Assembly: GCA_029465975.1 (NCBI GenBank)
Contig: CM055745.1
Span: 15,082,812-15,146,811 of the forward strand
Length of the DNA: 64,000 nt
Direction: 5' to 3'
Origin: Dallia pectoralis
Taxonomy: Eukaryota > Chordata > Actinopteri > Esociformes > Umbridae
A program made the translations under genes and the position numbers. The notes under the pieces were generated by a model. The model did not search any database and was not told the DNA's origin. It saw nothing but the letters and a program-made list of their open reading frames with translations. Below are positions 31,640 through 42,100 of this stretch, piece after piece; positions within the stretch are counted from its first letter, which is position 1; each line of letters starts with the position of its first letter.

Positions 31640-31857
31640 AGGCCTGTACTATGAAGCCAGATTTTTGGTTAGTGAGATTACTTCAGGTTCCACCCTGGGT
31701 TTTTGGTATCACGACGTTGGTTAACCTCTTACCGAGTTACATCGCCATGGTAACTTGTGCTGCGAACCAAACCTGCTCCGGAGCAGGTTTTAGTCAAGAT
31801 AACAGATTAACACGAATAAAAGCACCACCTACTGACCAATCAATTCTCGATTTAATA

Positions 31858-32105
31858 TGTCGTCACCATTCTTAGAAGATCCCATTGACCTTGGTGCTCG
31901 TATAGTGAGAGGTTCACTTAAAGGAACAAGGATATTCAGGGACCGACAAACCCCGTTTGCTTTTCCAGATGACTATCTTTATAAATTATATATAGGTTCT
32001 CAGTGGAAGGACTGACGTATCTTAGTCAGCTAATTGTGTCGTATGTTGCCAGTGCGAATGTAAATTTAATACAGCATTTGGTTTGAATTGGTTTGAATCG
32101 TTTCT
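31858..32105 (+). pseudogene. Harbinger transposase N-terminal remnant
   Basis: It starts MSSPFLEDPIDLGARIVRGS and continues RIFRDRQTPFAFPDDYLYKL, the N-terminal part of HARBI1-like transposases. The frame then degrades (YLSQLIVSYVASAN) and runs into the minisatellite. The catalytic part is absent. Confidence 0.75.
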
Positions 32106-32106
32106 T

Positions 32107-33645
32107 ATGTGGGCAGTGATAGTGATGAGTCTGTAACTTAATGAATGAGCAGTGATAGTGATGAGTCTGTAACTTAATGAATGATCAGTGATAGTGATGA
32201 GTCTGTAACTTAATGAATGGGCAGTGATAGTGATGAGTCTGTAACTTAATGAATGATCAGTGATAGTGATGAGTCTGTAACTTAATGAATGAGCAGTGAT
32301 AGTGATGAGTCTGTAACTTAATGAATGAGCAGTGATAGTGATGAGTCTGTAACTTAATGAATGAGCAGTGATAGTGATGAGTCTGTAACTTAATGAATGA
32401 GCAGTGATAGTGATGAGTCTGTAACTTAATAAATTAGCAGTGATAGTGATGAGTCTGTAACTTAATGAATGAGCAGTGATAGTGATGAGTCTGTAACTTA
32501 ATGAATGAGCAGTGATAGTGATGAGTATGTAACTTAATGAATGGGCAGTGATAGTGATGAGTATGTAATTTAATGAATGGGCAGTGATAGTGATGAGTCT
32601 GTAACTTAATGAATGGGCAGTGATAGTGATGAGTATGTAACTTAATGAATGAGCAGTGATAGTGATGAGTCTGTAACTTAATGAATGAGCAGTGATAGTG
32701 ATGAGTCTGTAACTTAATGAATGAGCAGTGATAGTGATGAGTCTGTAACTTAATGAATGAGCAGTGATAGTGATGAGTCTGTAACTTAATAAATTAGCAG
32801 TGATAGTGATGAGTCTGTAACTTAATGAATGAGCAGTGATAGTGATGAGTCTGTAACTTAATGAATGAGCAGTGATAGTGATGAGTATGTAACTTAATGA
32901 ATGGGCAGTGATAGTGATGAGTATGTAATTTAATGAATGGGCAGTGATAGTGATGAGTCTGTAACTTAATGAATGGGCAGTGATAGTGATGAGTATGTAA
33001 CTTAATGAATGAGCAGTGATAGTGATGAGTCTGTAACCTAATGAATGGGCAGTGATAGTGATGAGTCTGTAACTTAATGAATGAGCAGTGATAGTGATGA
33101 GTCTGTAACCTAATGAATGGGCAGTGATAGTGATGAGTCTGTAACTTAATGAATGAGCAGTGATAGTGATGAGTCTGTAACTTAATGAATGGGCAGTGAT
33201 AGTGATGAGTCTGTAACTTAATGAATGAGCAGTGATAGTGATGAGTCTGTAACTTAATGAATGAGCAGTGATAGTGATGAGTCTGTAACTTAATAAATGA
33301 GCAGTGATAGTGATGAGTCTGTAACTTAATGAATGAGCAGTGATAGTGATGAGTCTGTAACTTAATGAATGAGCAGTGATAGTGATGAGTATGTAACTTA
33401 ATGAATGGGCAGTGATAGTGATGAGTCTGTAACTTAATGAATGGGCAGTGATAGTGATGAGTCTGTAACTTAATGAATGATCAGTGATAGTGATATGAGT
33501 CTGTAACTTAATGAATGAGAAGTGATAGTGACGAGTCTGTAACTTAATGAATAAGCAGTGATAGTGATGAGTCTGTAACTTAATGAATGAGCAGTGATAG
33601 TGATGAGTCTGTAACTTAATGAATGGGCAGTGATGAGTCTGTAAC
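32107..33645. repeat. 36-bp minisatellite, about 42 copies
   Basis: The unit is GCAGTGATAGTGATGAGTCT then GTAACTTAATGAATGA, with G/A and C/T variants. It runs for about 1.5 kb. A block of ten variant units (about 32401-32640) recurs 360 bp later (about 32761-33000), so the array grew partly by doubling of larger blocks. Since 36 bp is 12 codons and the unit has no minus-strand stop in one frame, a 543-codon open frame (32022-33653) with the repeat SYRLITITAHSL results. I regard that frame as a by-product. Confidence 0.95.
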
Positions 33646-34049
33646 TTACACATTCACGCAGTCGGCAATGTTTTGCCAGCTTTTCTTTCTTTTTTGGCGA
33701 CTGCAACTGTGTTACTTTTCGCCAGTATGACCATTTTATATTCTTAATATTTTTCTATTATAATTACTTGCTCCTCTTGCGTGAAATAAGAAGCTCTACA
33801 CTTGTCCATGTCTGCGATTGGTGGTATGGTGGACACTCCGCCCATTTTATGTGAACGTGCTCGTAGCTAGATTGGGAAATCCTGGGTTGATTGAACAAAC
33901 TAATAACTACCGTCGTGACATCTCTTACCTAGATCACAAGTGTCAGGTTAGATAAAGCCAGATAATGGAAAGTAATCCAGGGCATGTTGAACTTGCTTCG
34001 TACTACAGGCCTCTGGTGACAGACAAGAAGATTTACTGATGAAAAAAAA

Positions 34050-34260
34050 TACAATCAAAATGGCGGATAGCGTGTTAATTTGGGCAAATTCGCTTTACCA
34101 GTGATTATTTTAACGGAACAAAATACGGATGGAATGCTCACATTGAGGAATGCATATGAGCATTACTAAAAGGAGATTCCTGTAAGTTTATCAAGTGCCG
34201 CAAAAACATTTTTTAAGTGCCCCAGGGTCAAATTACCCTCTTCCGGCGCTTCTAGTGTTA
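34050..34260 (-). mobile_element. piggyBac-type terminal segment with TTAA end
   Basis: The right edge reads GGCGCTTCTAGTGTTAA (TTAA at 34257-34260). Its complement, TTAACACTAGAAGCGCCGG, closely matches the left edge at 49613. The inner text (GTGCCGCAAAAACATTTTTT, AATTACCCTC) also matches that copy in reverse. The opposite end is missing. Confidence 0.65.
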
Positions 34261-35254
34261 ATGGTTTTACTGTCGCCTGAAGAAAATAACCAAGCATTCT
34301 TTCTGGAGATTGAAGACGCTCATAAACTGTACTCAGCTTGGGCACATTCTTTCATCTATTGTAACATTCCAGTCCTTGGGGACTGTAGAAGATGTAATCT
34401 GGTCAAATAATCAGGCCCAGCCGTGTGGTCGGATATCTAGAGGTGAGCGGACAAGTTAGGTTTCTTTTGTTAGTGTCCAGGGGGTGGAAGGACTAAAACA
34501 TTCAATGTGGGACATTGCCACCGGGTCATTGAACAGAACTGTTTATTGAGCTCCACACTAGAGGAATAGTATCAGTTCACAAGCAAAATGACCTACAGCA
34601 CATAGATCTACAAGATCCCTGAAAAGCTTCCAAATGTTGTTATGACAGAACAACATCCATTTGTCGTTATAATTAGAAGGTATGTGTTTAAAAAAGCTTA
34701 AATGTATTATACACATAATGAGAAAATGTAAAAAAGATCTGCACTAATAGTGATATACAGTGTTTCACATTAATTCACCAAAAAATCTAGTTCTGTGTAT
34801 ACAAACGCTTAAAGACTAAAATGCAGAATTTCTATTGACTTACAGAAGACATACTGGCCCACTGACAAACAATGAGGAAGGGATTTAAAAAAAATAAGAT
34901 TTCACTCAATTTCTTTTCAAATGGCATAACAAGCACTGCATACTACATCACAGTCTTCACAGCTTTTGTAAGAAATTTGTAAAGAAACAAACTTGTTGCA
35001 AAGTCTAGTTGTGGCGGCGTAGTACACAAAAACAGCACTCACAACTTTTAGTACTGATCAGCTGTATCATAAGCAAATACCATTCTTCTGGATGATTAAT
35101 GCTTGCATGAGGTGAGATGTTGGATGCTTTAAAATATTTATAATGACTGGCTAATTAAAAATGTATGCCTAACGAAATTATAACATAAGTTGCCACTGGT
35201 AAATATATTGCTTAACAGCTGTTGGCCTAAAATGTTTGTTTTCTAAATGGCAGG
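34261..35254. other. Gene-free stretch
   Basis: No gene recognised. Part of it may be interior sequence of the Tc1 element whose end is at 35255-35330. Confidence 0.4.
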
Positions 35255-35330
35255 AATTGTGAAAAACTGAGTTTATATGTATAAGGTGTAAGTAAACCTC
35301 CGACTTCAACTGTATTACAGTAAATCAGTA
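35255..35330. mobile_element. Sleeping-Beauty-like Tc1 terminal repeat
   Basis: The text AAAAACTGAGTTTATATGTA then AGTAAACCTCCGACTTCAACTGTA is the right end of the salmonid-type Tc1 family from which Sleeping Beauty was rebuilt. No transposase is seen beside it. Confidence 0.75.
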
Positions 35331-36466
35331 GTAGCTGCATAGCTTTCATTGTTTTTGGATTTACTGTCAGTTGTATGGGGGGGTTGGAAACTCAAAGTAA
35401 TGTCCTCTGGAGTGTGGAGCAACAGGAAAGAGATGCATTATCAAAGGTTGACAAAAAGACCATTTATTTCAACAAAACTTAACCGGGTTAAATTAAAGTA
35501 TAACCAATTCTAATATGGTGTAACCTTCTTAAAAAAAACAAAAACTCAAACGTGCTCTCATTAGCCTATTTATATCCAGGTGTGCCAGTTTACACTGGTT
35601 GCATGTGGGAGTTGGAGTCTTTAATGGAACCATCATGATAGTTAGGCCCACAGCCAGCATGTTGCAAATGACTTGACTTTAGCAATTACTTGATTTTAAC
35701 GTAAGCACCATTAAGATTCTCACTGCTCTTGGTCTCATGCAAGCACCACTCCAACTGTGCAAGGCAAAAACTGGATTTTAGAAATTCTTCAAATGTAGCA
35801 AAAAAAATGAAACACTTAAATATCACCATAACACACCAACTTGATATATTATTGTTTATGAACAGCAAACTAATCCCTGTCATACAACAGGTGGCATATG
35901 TGAGTGTACAGGTGCTTTCCAACATGGCCAGTCTGTCAAGGAAATGTGATCAAGAGGCTTTGTTCATTAAAACGTGCCCTTGGACATCTGTTCAGAAAGC
36001 GTTCACAGAGGCATAATTCAGCTTTCATGAAAAAGCGTTGGATACCGTCAAACCGCGACAAATAAGTTAATAGGTAAAATAAAGATTTTATGTTAGGCAT
36101 TTTCATGCTTTATTGGACAGGACAGGAGTTTAGATAATAATATTCTTTCTGAGAGTGCAGTGGGACAGATTTGATGCCATGCTTCACCAATACATGTGCA
36201 TCAGATGCTGTTGCTTAGACAACTGCACCCTAGGCTGTAATTGGTTACGCTATTATCACTTACAAGATTAAACTGCTTAAAGTTCAACTGTTTAAAATGT
36301 TTGCAAGTATGGCCCTACATATCCCATTCCTAGAGAATATACCACCGTAAAAGCCTATTAGACGTTTTCTTGGCAGGGTGGTCCACAAGTAAATGTATTT
36401 ATCCATGAAAACCTGAGTATATTTAGTTTGCAGCTGTTTGATGAACTCCTCCAAAAAATGAGCATG
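35331..36466. other. Gene-free stretch
   Basis: No gene recognised. Overlapping frames at 35686-36016 on both strands have no family motif. Confidence 0.4.
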
Positions 36467-36690
36467 CAATTCACAAATATACACATAAGCCAGATGTTTG
36501 TAAGTTGTATATGCAAGGTTAGTAATCGAGGCTCTCTTTGCAAATGACTAACTTTAAATTACCAACTAAATATAATCTCAATTCACAAATATACACATAA
36601 GCCAGATGTTTGTAAGTTGTATATGCAAGGTTAGTAATCGAGGCTCTCTCTGCAAATGACTAATCTTAAATTACCAACTAAATATAGTCT
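36467..36690. repeat. 112-bp tandem duplication
   Basis: Two direct copies (36467-36578 and 36579-36690), both starting CAATTCACAAATATACACAT, differ at only a few positions. This looks like a simple recent duplication. Confidence 0.9.
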
Positions 36691-36944
36691 CCCCCTTTCC
36701 CTGACATCCAGTGACGTCTTGTGGGAATGAACACCTGGAAGCTGGAATATGTAGTTGTATAAAGTTTATGATTCACAGTAAACCGTATGGATATTGCAGT
36801 TTCTGCCTGCTTAAAAAATATTTGGTACAAGCATCTTAAATTGGTCTGGGGGTTTTCATAGACAAACCCATGCTATCAAAAACCTACTGTCAAAGGGCTT
36901 CTAGGTTGTGTTCCATGGGTTGACAATGGGCTGAACATTGAAGC

Positions 36945-37233
36945 TGTCACGAATGGGTATAGACGGTCGGACACATGTGCAGGGCGAACGAATGACATTT
37001 ATTCAATAAAACTAACTATAACTGAAAAACCACAAGACAAGCAAACGTGACGTTGGTAAAAACCACACAAAGACCGACGACACACACTGGGAGAGGAGGA
37101 ACTTAAATAGGATGGTGATTAGGAAGACTGGTGAGGGCAATGAAACAATTAAACAAGTGTCCGTGCGCTAAACAAGGGAGAGAGAGCGTTGGATTTCACG
37201 GGCACGGCCATCCTGCCGTGCCAAAGCGTGACA
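36945..37233 (-). mobile_element. Solo LTR (family A), copy 2
   Basis: The element is bounded by the perfect 5-bp repeat GAAGC (36940-36944 and 37234-37238). The ends are TGTCACG...CGTGACA. On the minus strand a TATA-like CCTATTTAAG (about 37107-37116) is followed by AATAAA (plus TTTATT near 36998). It resembles the copy at 29090-29340, with weaker relatives at 41885-42100 and perhaps 62625-62760. Confidence 0.88.
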
Positions 37234-37279
37234 GAAGCGAAGTCTTCAGTAGCGTTAATTACTATTAGATGAGTGCAAA

Positions 37280-37965
37280 TAGATGTAGGCCTGTGAAGTA
37301 CCACTTTACCACCAAATAAATGTTGACATTTTCTAGAAAATATTGACAGTACTTTGTAATTGGTTATTTTTAAAAATAGCACAAAGTTGGATGCCATCAA
37401 AGACAATGGTGTATTATAAAAAAACTAAAGTTGGCCTTAATGTAATGGAATTTTTAATAAACGGTTAAGATAAATGTAATAAAAAAATACTTTGCTGCCA
37501 GGATTTTTCAATGGTAATTAGAGTTATAAAGCCTAAGTGACATTTGCGTCAGTTTGTACAATAGGCTATTGATAATAGTTGATATACGCAAACATACGTC
37601 TTACAAACATATAATGATTTTTTTGTTTATAAAGATGCAAGTTGTCATGGTGCGTTTCAACAATCGAGAACCAATGGGAAGAATCTCAGCCTTTGATTTC
37701 ATATTTAATGAAATGCTTGGTAAGCAGCTTGCAGTAAACGTATCCGCATATACAACAGAGACATTAGCAAGAACTGGACGTCCCTCCACAATGTATGAAA
37801 AACAAGAAGACAACAACTGGTTAGGGAGGCTTCCAAGAGGCCGACAGCAACATAAAGGAGCTGCAGTAGTTTCTGGCAAATACTGGCTGTGTGTTACATG
37901 TGACAACAATCTCCGTATTCTTCATATGTATGGACTATGGGTTGGGGTGGCAAGACGGAAGCCTT
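37280..37965 (+). pseudogene. piggyBac transposase C-terminal relic and upstream sequence
   Basis: The frame at 37620-37960 reads FIFNEMLGKQLAVNVSAYT, RTGRPSTMYEK, LGRLPRGRQQHKGAAVVSG and YWLCVTCDNNL. This corresponds to the C-terminal region of PGBD4-like piggyBac transposases, where a cysteine-rich zinc-binding tail follows a proline/arginine linker. Several of the usual cysteines are lost. The segment at 37280-37600 aligns with 49860-50190, a second copy of the same element interior. The next element (Tc1) begins at about 37985. Confidence 0.6.
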
Positions 37966-37984
37966 TTCTTACAAAGAAAAACAT

Positions 37985-38345
37985 CAAAGTCCTGCTGAAG
38001 TTTGCAAAACAAACTTAAAATCTCCCAAAAGCATATGTGGGCAAATGTGGTATGGTCTGATGAAGCCAAAAAAGCTACGCTTGGCACATAACAACACTGT
38101 ACACACAAAGAACACCATACTCACCGTGAAGCGTGGTGGTGGCAGCATCATGTTTTGGGGCTGTTTTTCTTAATTCGTTCGAAAGCTGAAGAGGATGTTC
38201 AGTTTTTAGCACGACAAAGACCCAAAGCACACATCCAAATCCACAATGCATGGCTTCACCACAAGAAGATTAACGTTTTGGAATGGCCCAGCCAGAGCCC
38301 AGACCTGAATCCAATAAAACATCTGTGGGGAAAAAAAGTCAGAAT
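37985..38345 (+). pseudogene. Tc1 transposase relic (C-terminal half)
   Basis: Plus-strand frames give NNTVHTKNTILTVKRGGG and SIMFWGCFS, then the segment with the decayed second catalytic block (QRPKAHIQIHNAWLHHKK) and NVLEWPSQSPDLNPIKHLWG, the third catalytic block (usually DLNPIEHLW; here the glutamate is replaced by lysine). Deletion joins the pieces near 38165. Confidence 0.85.
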
Positions 38346-40334
38346 AGATCGAAACACAAACGGACAATCAAAAAAATATAGACAGAAATGTGCCGTACCC
38401 CTCTACCCAAAACATATAGAAAAAAACCCGTTCTTGTGCGTTTGATTAATTTTTTTCTAAAACTTGAATGCCTTTTCTAACATGGGAACTTTCTTTTTAG
38501 GTGAATGTTGTGCTGTAGCAGGGATTTTCAGTGCTACTGATTAAATCAAGCAAATCAGATAGGGTTTACTTTGTTACCTCAATAGAATAGTTCATGCTGA
38601 ATGGCCGTTTTTCTTTTTGATGGGTACTGAGACACAGGCAGAGTTGATTGACAGGGGAACTTAACAATGTTTGCTTGCTTATTTTTGCTGAGAGGTGACT
38701 AGAACAGAAGACTTTAGAGACAAGAAGTACAATGTACTGTGTTTCCTGTTCAAACAAAACACTAGAGTATGGTTTGCAAGATTCTTACGGTTAAGCATTG
38801 TATGCATAAACATTTTATGAAGTTTTACAGAATATGCGATTGCACATTAACATCCATACACGGGGTAAGCAGGTGGTACACTGTGGCCAGTGTTTTCAGA
38901 ACAACCCATGTGGTTCAGACATTTTTCTTTTGAGGATTATGGATCCACGTGGACGCAAAGATGTCCCAGATTGAAAAGCAGTACGTTTATCCTGTAAATA
39001 ACCTGTTCCCTATAAAACCCAAAGACGCATTGGGTTGAGGTCTATGCAGACCACTCAAGTTAACTGAGAGACGATTTCCCAGACCAGTTCCACTCCTCCC
39101 GACAACTGATTGTAATCGCTTACCCGCTAGTGCTCGCTAGTGCCCGCTTGTGCCCGCTTCTTGTTTTTAGTTGATGGAATCAATGTGGTTGGCTGCTGCA
39201 AAAGCCCATATGTGACAAATAACATCCGGTTGTGTGTGTTCCCAGATGCCGTGCTGAACACTGCATTGTCATTTGCCTGTTTGTGGCCTGCCTGATAGCT
39301 TTGCCATTATTTTTTGACCTCGTCAACAAGCCAGTTTAATTGACAGGATCGTCTGAAACTCATACACTGCTGTGTAAAAGCCCAGGGGTGCTGTTGTTTT
39401 GAAGACACTGAAACTGGTGCATATGGCATAAAAAATGCATAGCGTACAAGGTCACCAAGGTCACTCATTTTGTCGCCATTTGAATGTTTAAGTGAATTCA
39501 ATCAGAATGCCTCACTGACTGGTTGACGCGGCATCTCATTGTCTGTATGAGAGGTCACCGTCGGAAAATGAAAATTTGCTCTCAATCGGCTTACCTGGTC
39601 GAACAAAGGTAAAATAAAAAGAGCAATCAATTTTTGTAAATGGGGCGTTGTACTTAAAATGTGTGACAGCTCACATTTAGATCTCTCATGCCACTGACAA
39701 GGAGTTAACTATGAACAGAAAAAACCCTGTGAATCTAACACCCAAGTCTATCTACTGTAATGGCCACGCTACTTACAATACAACACAATGGCATTAGGCC
39801 CAAAACAACACTGGTTCCACATCAATGAACACAGCGGTGCCACACCAAGACATTACTCTAAATCCCTGAACCACTAAGCGTTTTCATCTGCCAATCTCTA
39901 ATAATTAACTAGCCACCTACAGCTTTTGTGCCTGTTATGCACAGCAGGTGTGTAATTAACTCTTTACATTTGCGGGAATTAGCCGGTACAGATAGGGCTA
40001 CATCGAAATCCTTCTTACGAAATGAACGTTAAAGTATTAATTTCGCATTGGCCATTGTAGCAACTGAAATGTAAAAATGCTAATCTGGAAATATATGCTG
40101 AGTAATTAATCAATATACATTTGGCATGTTTGTGCTAGTCGCAGCTTAAGGCAAAACAGAATAGAAAGGTTTGAGCTAGGGATGCATTTGGTGTTTGGAA
40201 GTGGCTACAGAACTCACTACAATGCAGAATTGTTTCTAAGTCATTATAAGTAAAGGGAGTCTCCAAGTGTGATGTGCAGTTGAGGAACTGAAGCGAGCAC
40301 TCTTGGGAGTTCTTCAGACATCTCTGCATCCCCG
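38346..40334. other. Mostly gene-free stretch
   Basis: No gene recognised. At about 38990-39090 a scrap (CCCAAAGACGCATTGGGTTG) resembles the Tc1 fragment at 60120-60175. At 39122-39162 there is a short CGCTAGTGCC repeat. At 39570-39622 is a LINE-type tail (CGGCTTACCTGGTCGAAC then AAAGGTAAAATAAAAA). About 39880-40010 has TAATTAAC-type cores and a conserved-noncoding look. Confidence 0.4.
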
Positions 40335-41053
40335 CCATGAAAGACACACAGTTGTGTAAGTAATACTAACCGGTCCTTATAAATCACATGCATCAAACAC
40401 ACACGGTTGTGTAAGTAAAACTAACCGGTCCTTATAAATCACATTCATCAAACACACACGGTTGTGTACGCAATACTAACCGGTCCTTAAAAATCACATT
40501 CATCAAACACACACGATTGTGTACGCAATACTAACTGGTCTGTTATAAATCACATTCATCAAACACACACGGTTGTGTACGCAATACTAACCGGTCCGTT
40601 TTAAATCACATTCGTCAAACACACACGATTGTGTACGCAATACTAACCGGTCCTTATAAATTACAATAATCAAACACACACGGTTGTGTACGCAATACTA
40701 ACCGGTCCTTATAAATCACATTCATCAAACACACACGGTTGTGTACGCAATACTAACCGGTCCTTAAAAATCACATTCATCAAACACACACGATTGTGTA
40801 CGCAATACTAACTGGTCTGTTATAAATCACATTCATCAAACACACACGGTTGTGTACGCAATACTAACCGGTCCGATTTAAATCACATTCGTCAAACACA
40901 CACGATTGTGTACGCAATACTAACCGGTCCTTATAAATTACAATAATCAAACACACACGGTTGTGTACGCAATACTAACCGGTCCGTTATAAATCACAAT
41001 CATCAAACACACACGATTGTGTACGCAATACTAACCGGTCCGTTATAAATCAC
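40335..41053. repeat. 55-bp minisatellite, about 13 copies
   Basis: The unit begins AATACTAACCGGTCCTTATA and ends AAACACACACGGTTGTGTACGC. Units are 55-56 bp. A block of five variant units recurs about 277 bp later (CCGGTCCTTAAAAATCACAT at about 40480 and 40757), giving higher-order structure. No coding capacity. Confidence 0.93.
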
Positions 41054-41884
41054 AATCTGGGTCAGGTAGGAATTTACGCAGTGGCATAAAATGCTATAAA
41101 GTGAAGACCCTTGCGCTGACATATATCATAGTAATGTACAACAACTTTTGTAACTTTATAGATGTGTTTTCCTTTACCCTCCAGCCGACTGTCATTCTAG
41201 TCATAAATTTACCACAGAAATCTGAAAAGATGAATCCGAAAATATCTCAAGGCTTAAGACAGACATTGACTGTGGGTCTTCGGTCTGAAGGACAAGATGA
41301 AGTGTAATTTGTACTGTACAGTCTTTTAGCAGTTCTCGAACAGGCATTGACTCGAGCCCTTCAGATATACAAAAAAGAATTCCAGCTTCAGTGTTTTTAT
41401 TGCCGGAGAGAGAAAGCCCTAGGAGGTTTCTTTACCACATTGCAGGTTGTTGTTAAGCCTTTTGTGCATCACCTCAAATAGGTTTTGAACTACATCAGAT
41501 GTGAATGAGGAAATGGAGCACAAAGCACAATTGTGGGTGGGAGTTCGACCTCGGGCAAATATGCTGTGTGATGCTAAGCATTTCACATTGCTGCCAAGGA
41601 ATCACATTGATTCGTGTTCGTGTGTATCCGACTGTGTATGATGTTCCGCACCCAAAAAAGCCACACAAGGATAGCAAAACAAGAAAACTTTGACCTTTTT
41701 GGGACATGACACTTTATGAAAAATGCTATATTTGTCTTACAGGCTAAGCGTATGGTTAGGGCATATCATTCTTATAATAAACAATTTATTGTCTCTTATC
41801 CCCCATATATTTATTTTATGAAAACCCACCAGCAGTATTCAACTTTATTTACTTGTTAAACATATGCTTCCATCTTTCCGACAT
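41054..41884. other. Gene-free stretch
   Basis: No gene recognised. Confidence 0.4.
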
Positions 41885-42100
41885 AAGAGACGCATTAGAG
41901 CAGGGTGAACGAAGTAGATTTATTAAACGACTATAACAAAGATACAACTAAAAGACAGACTCAATCAAGACATGAGGTAACCGCCAAACAAAGACTGACA
42001 AGAAACACGGGGAAAAGAGGAAATGAAATAGGGAAATAGGAGGAGGTGAGGGCAATAAAACACAAAGCACGTGTCCTTGATCCAAAAGAGGGAGAGATGT
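41885..42100 (-). mobile_element. Degraded LTR fragment related to family A
   Basis: The minus strand carries CATCTCTCCCTCTTTTGGAT, TTTTATTGCCCTCACC and an AATAAATCTACTTCGTTC block in the same order as the solo LTRs at 29090 and 36945. No clean ends or target duplication could be found. Confidence 0.55.

Larger units (their letters stand above)
31640..34012 (+). mobile_element. PIF/Harbinger element carrying a 36-bp minisatellite
   Basis: The inverted ends are AGGCCTGTACTATGAAGCCA at the left and the complement of AGGCCTGTAGTACGAAGCAA at the right. They are bordered by the 3-bp repeat CTG (31637-31639 and 34013-34015). A transposase start lies near the left end, and most of the interior is a 36-bp tandem array. 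The element family differs from the one at 12302-14617. Confidence 0.85.

Noticed and set aside
32022..33653. 543-codon open frame on the minus strand
   Set aside because: It is made of a 12-residue repeat created by a 36-bp minisatellite. The codon pattern follows the DNA repeat exactly, with no start context, domain or non-repeat core. Treated as a by-product, not a gene.
40335..41053. Regular repeats that might suggest a CRISPR array
   Set aside because: The units are contiguous with no unique spacers, and the genome is a vertebrate. It is a minisatellite.
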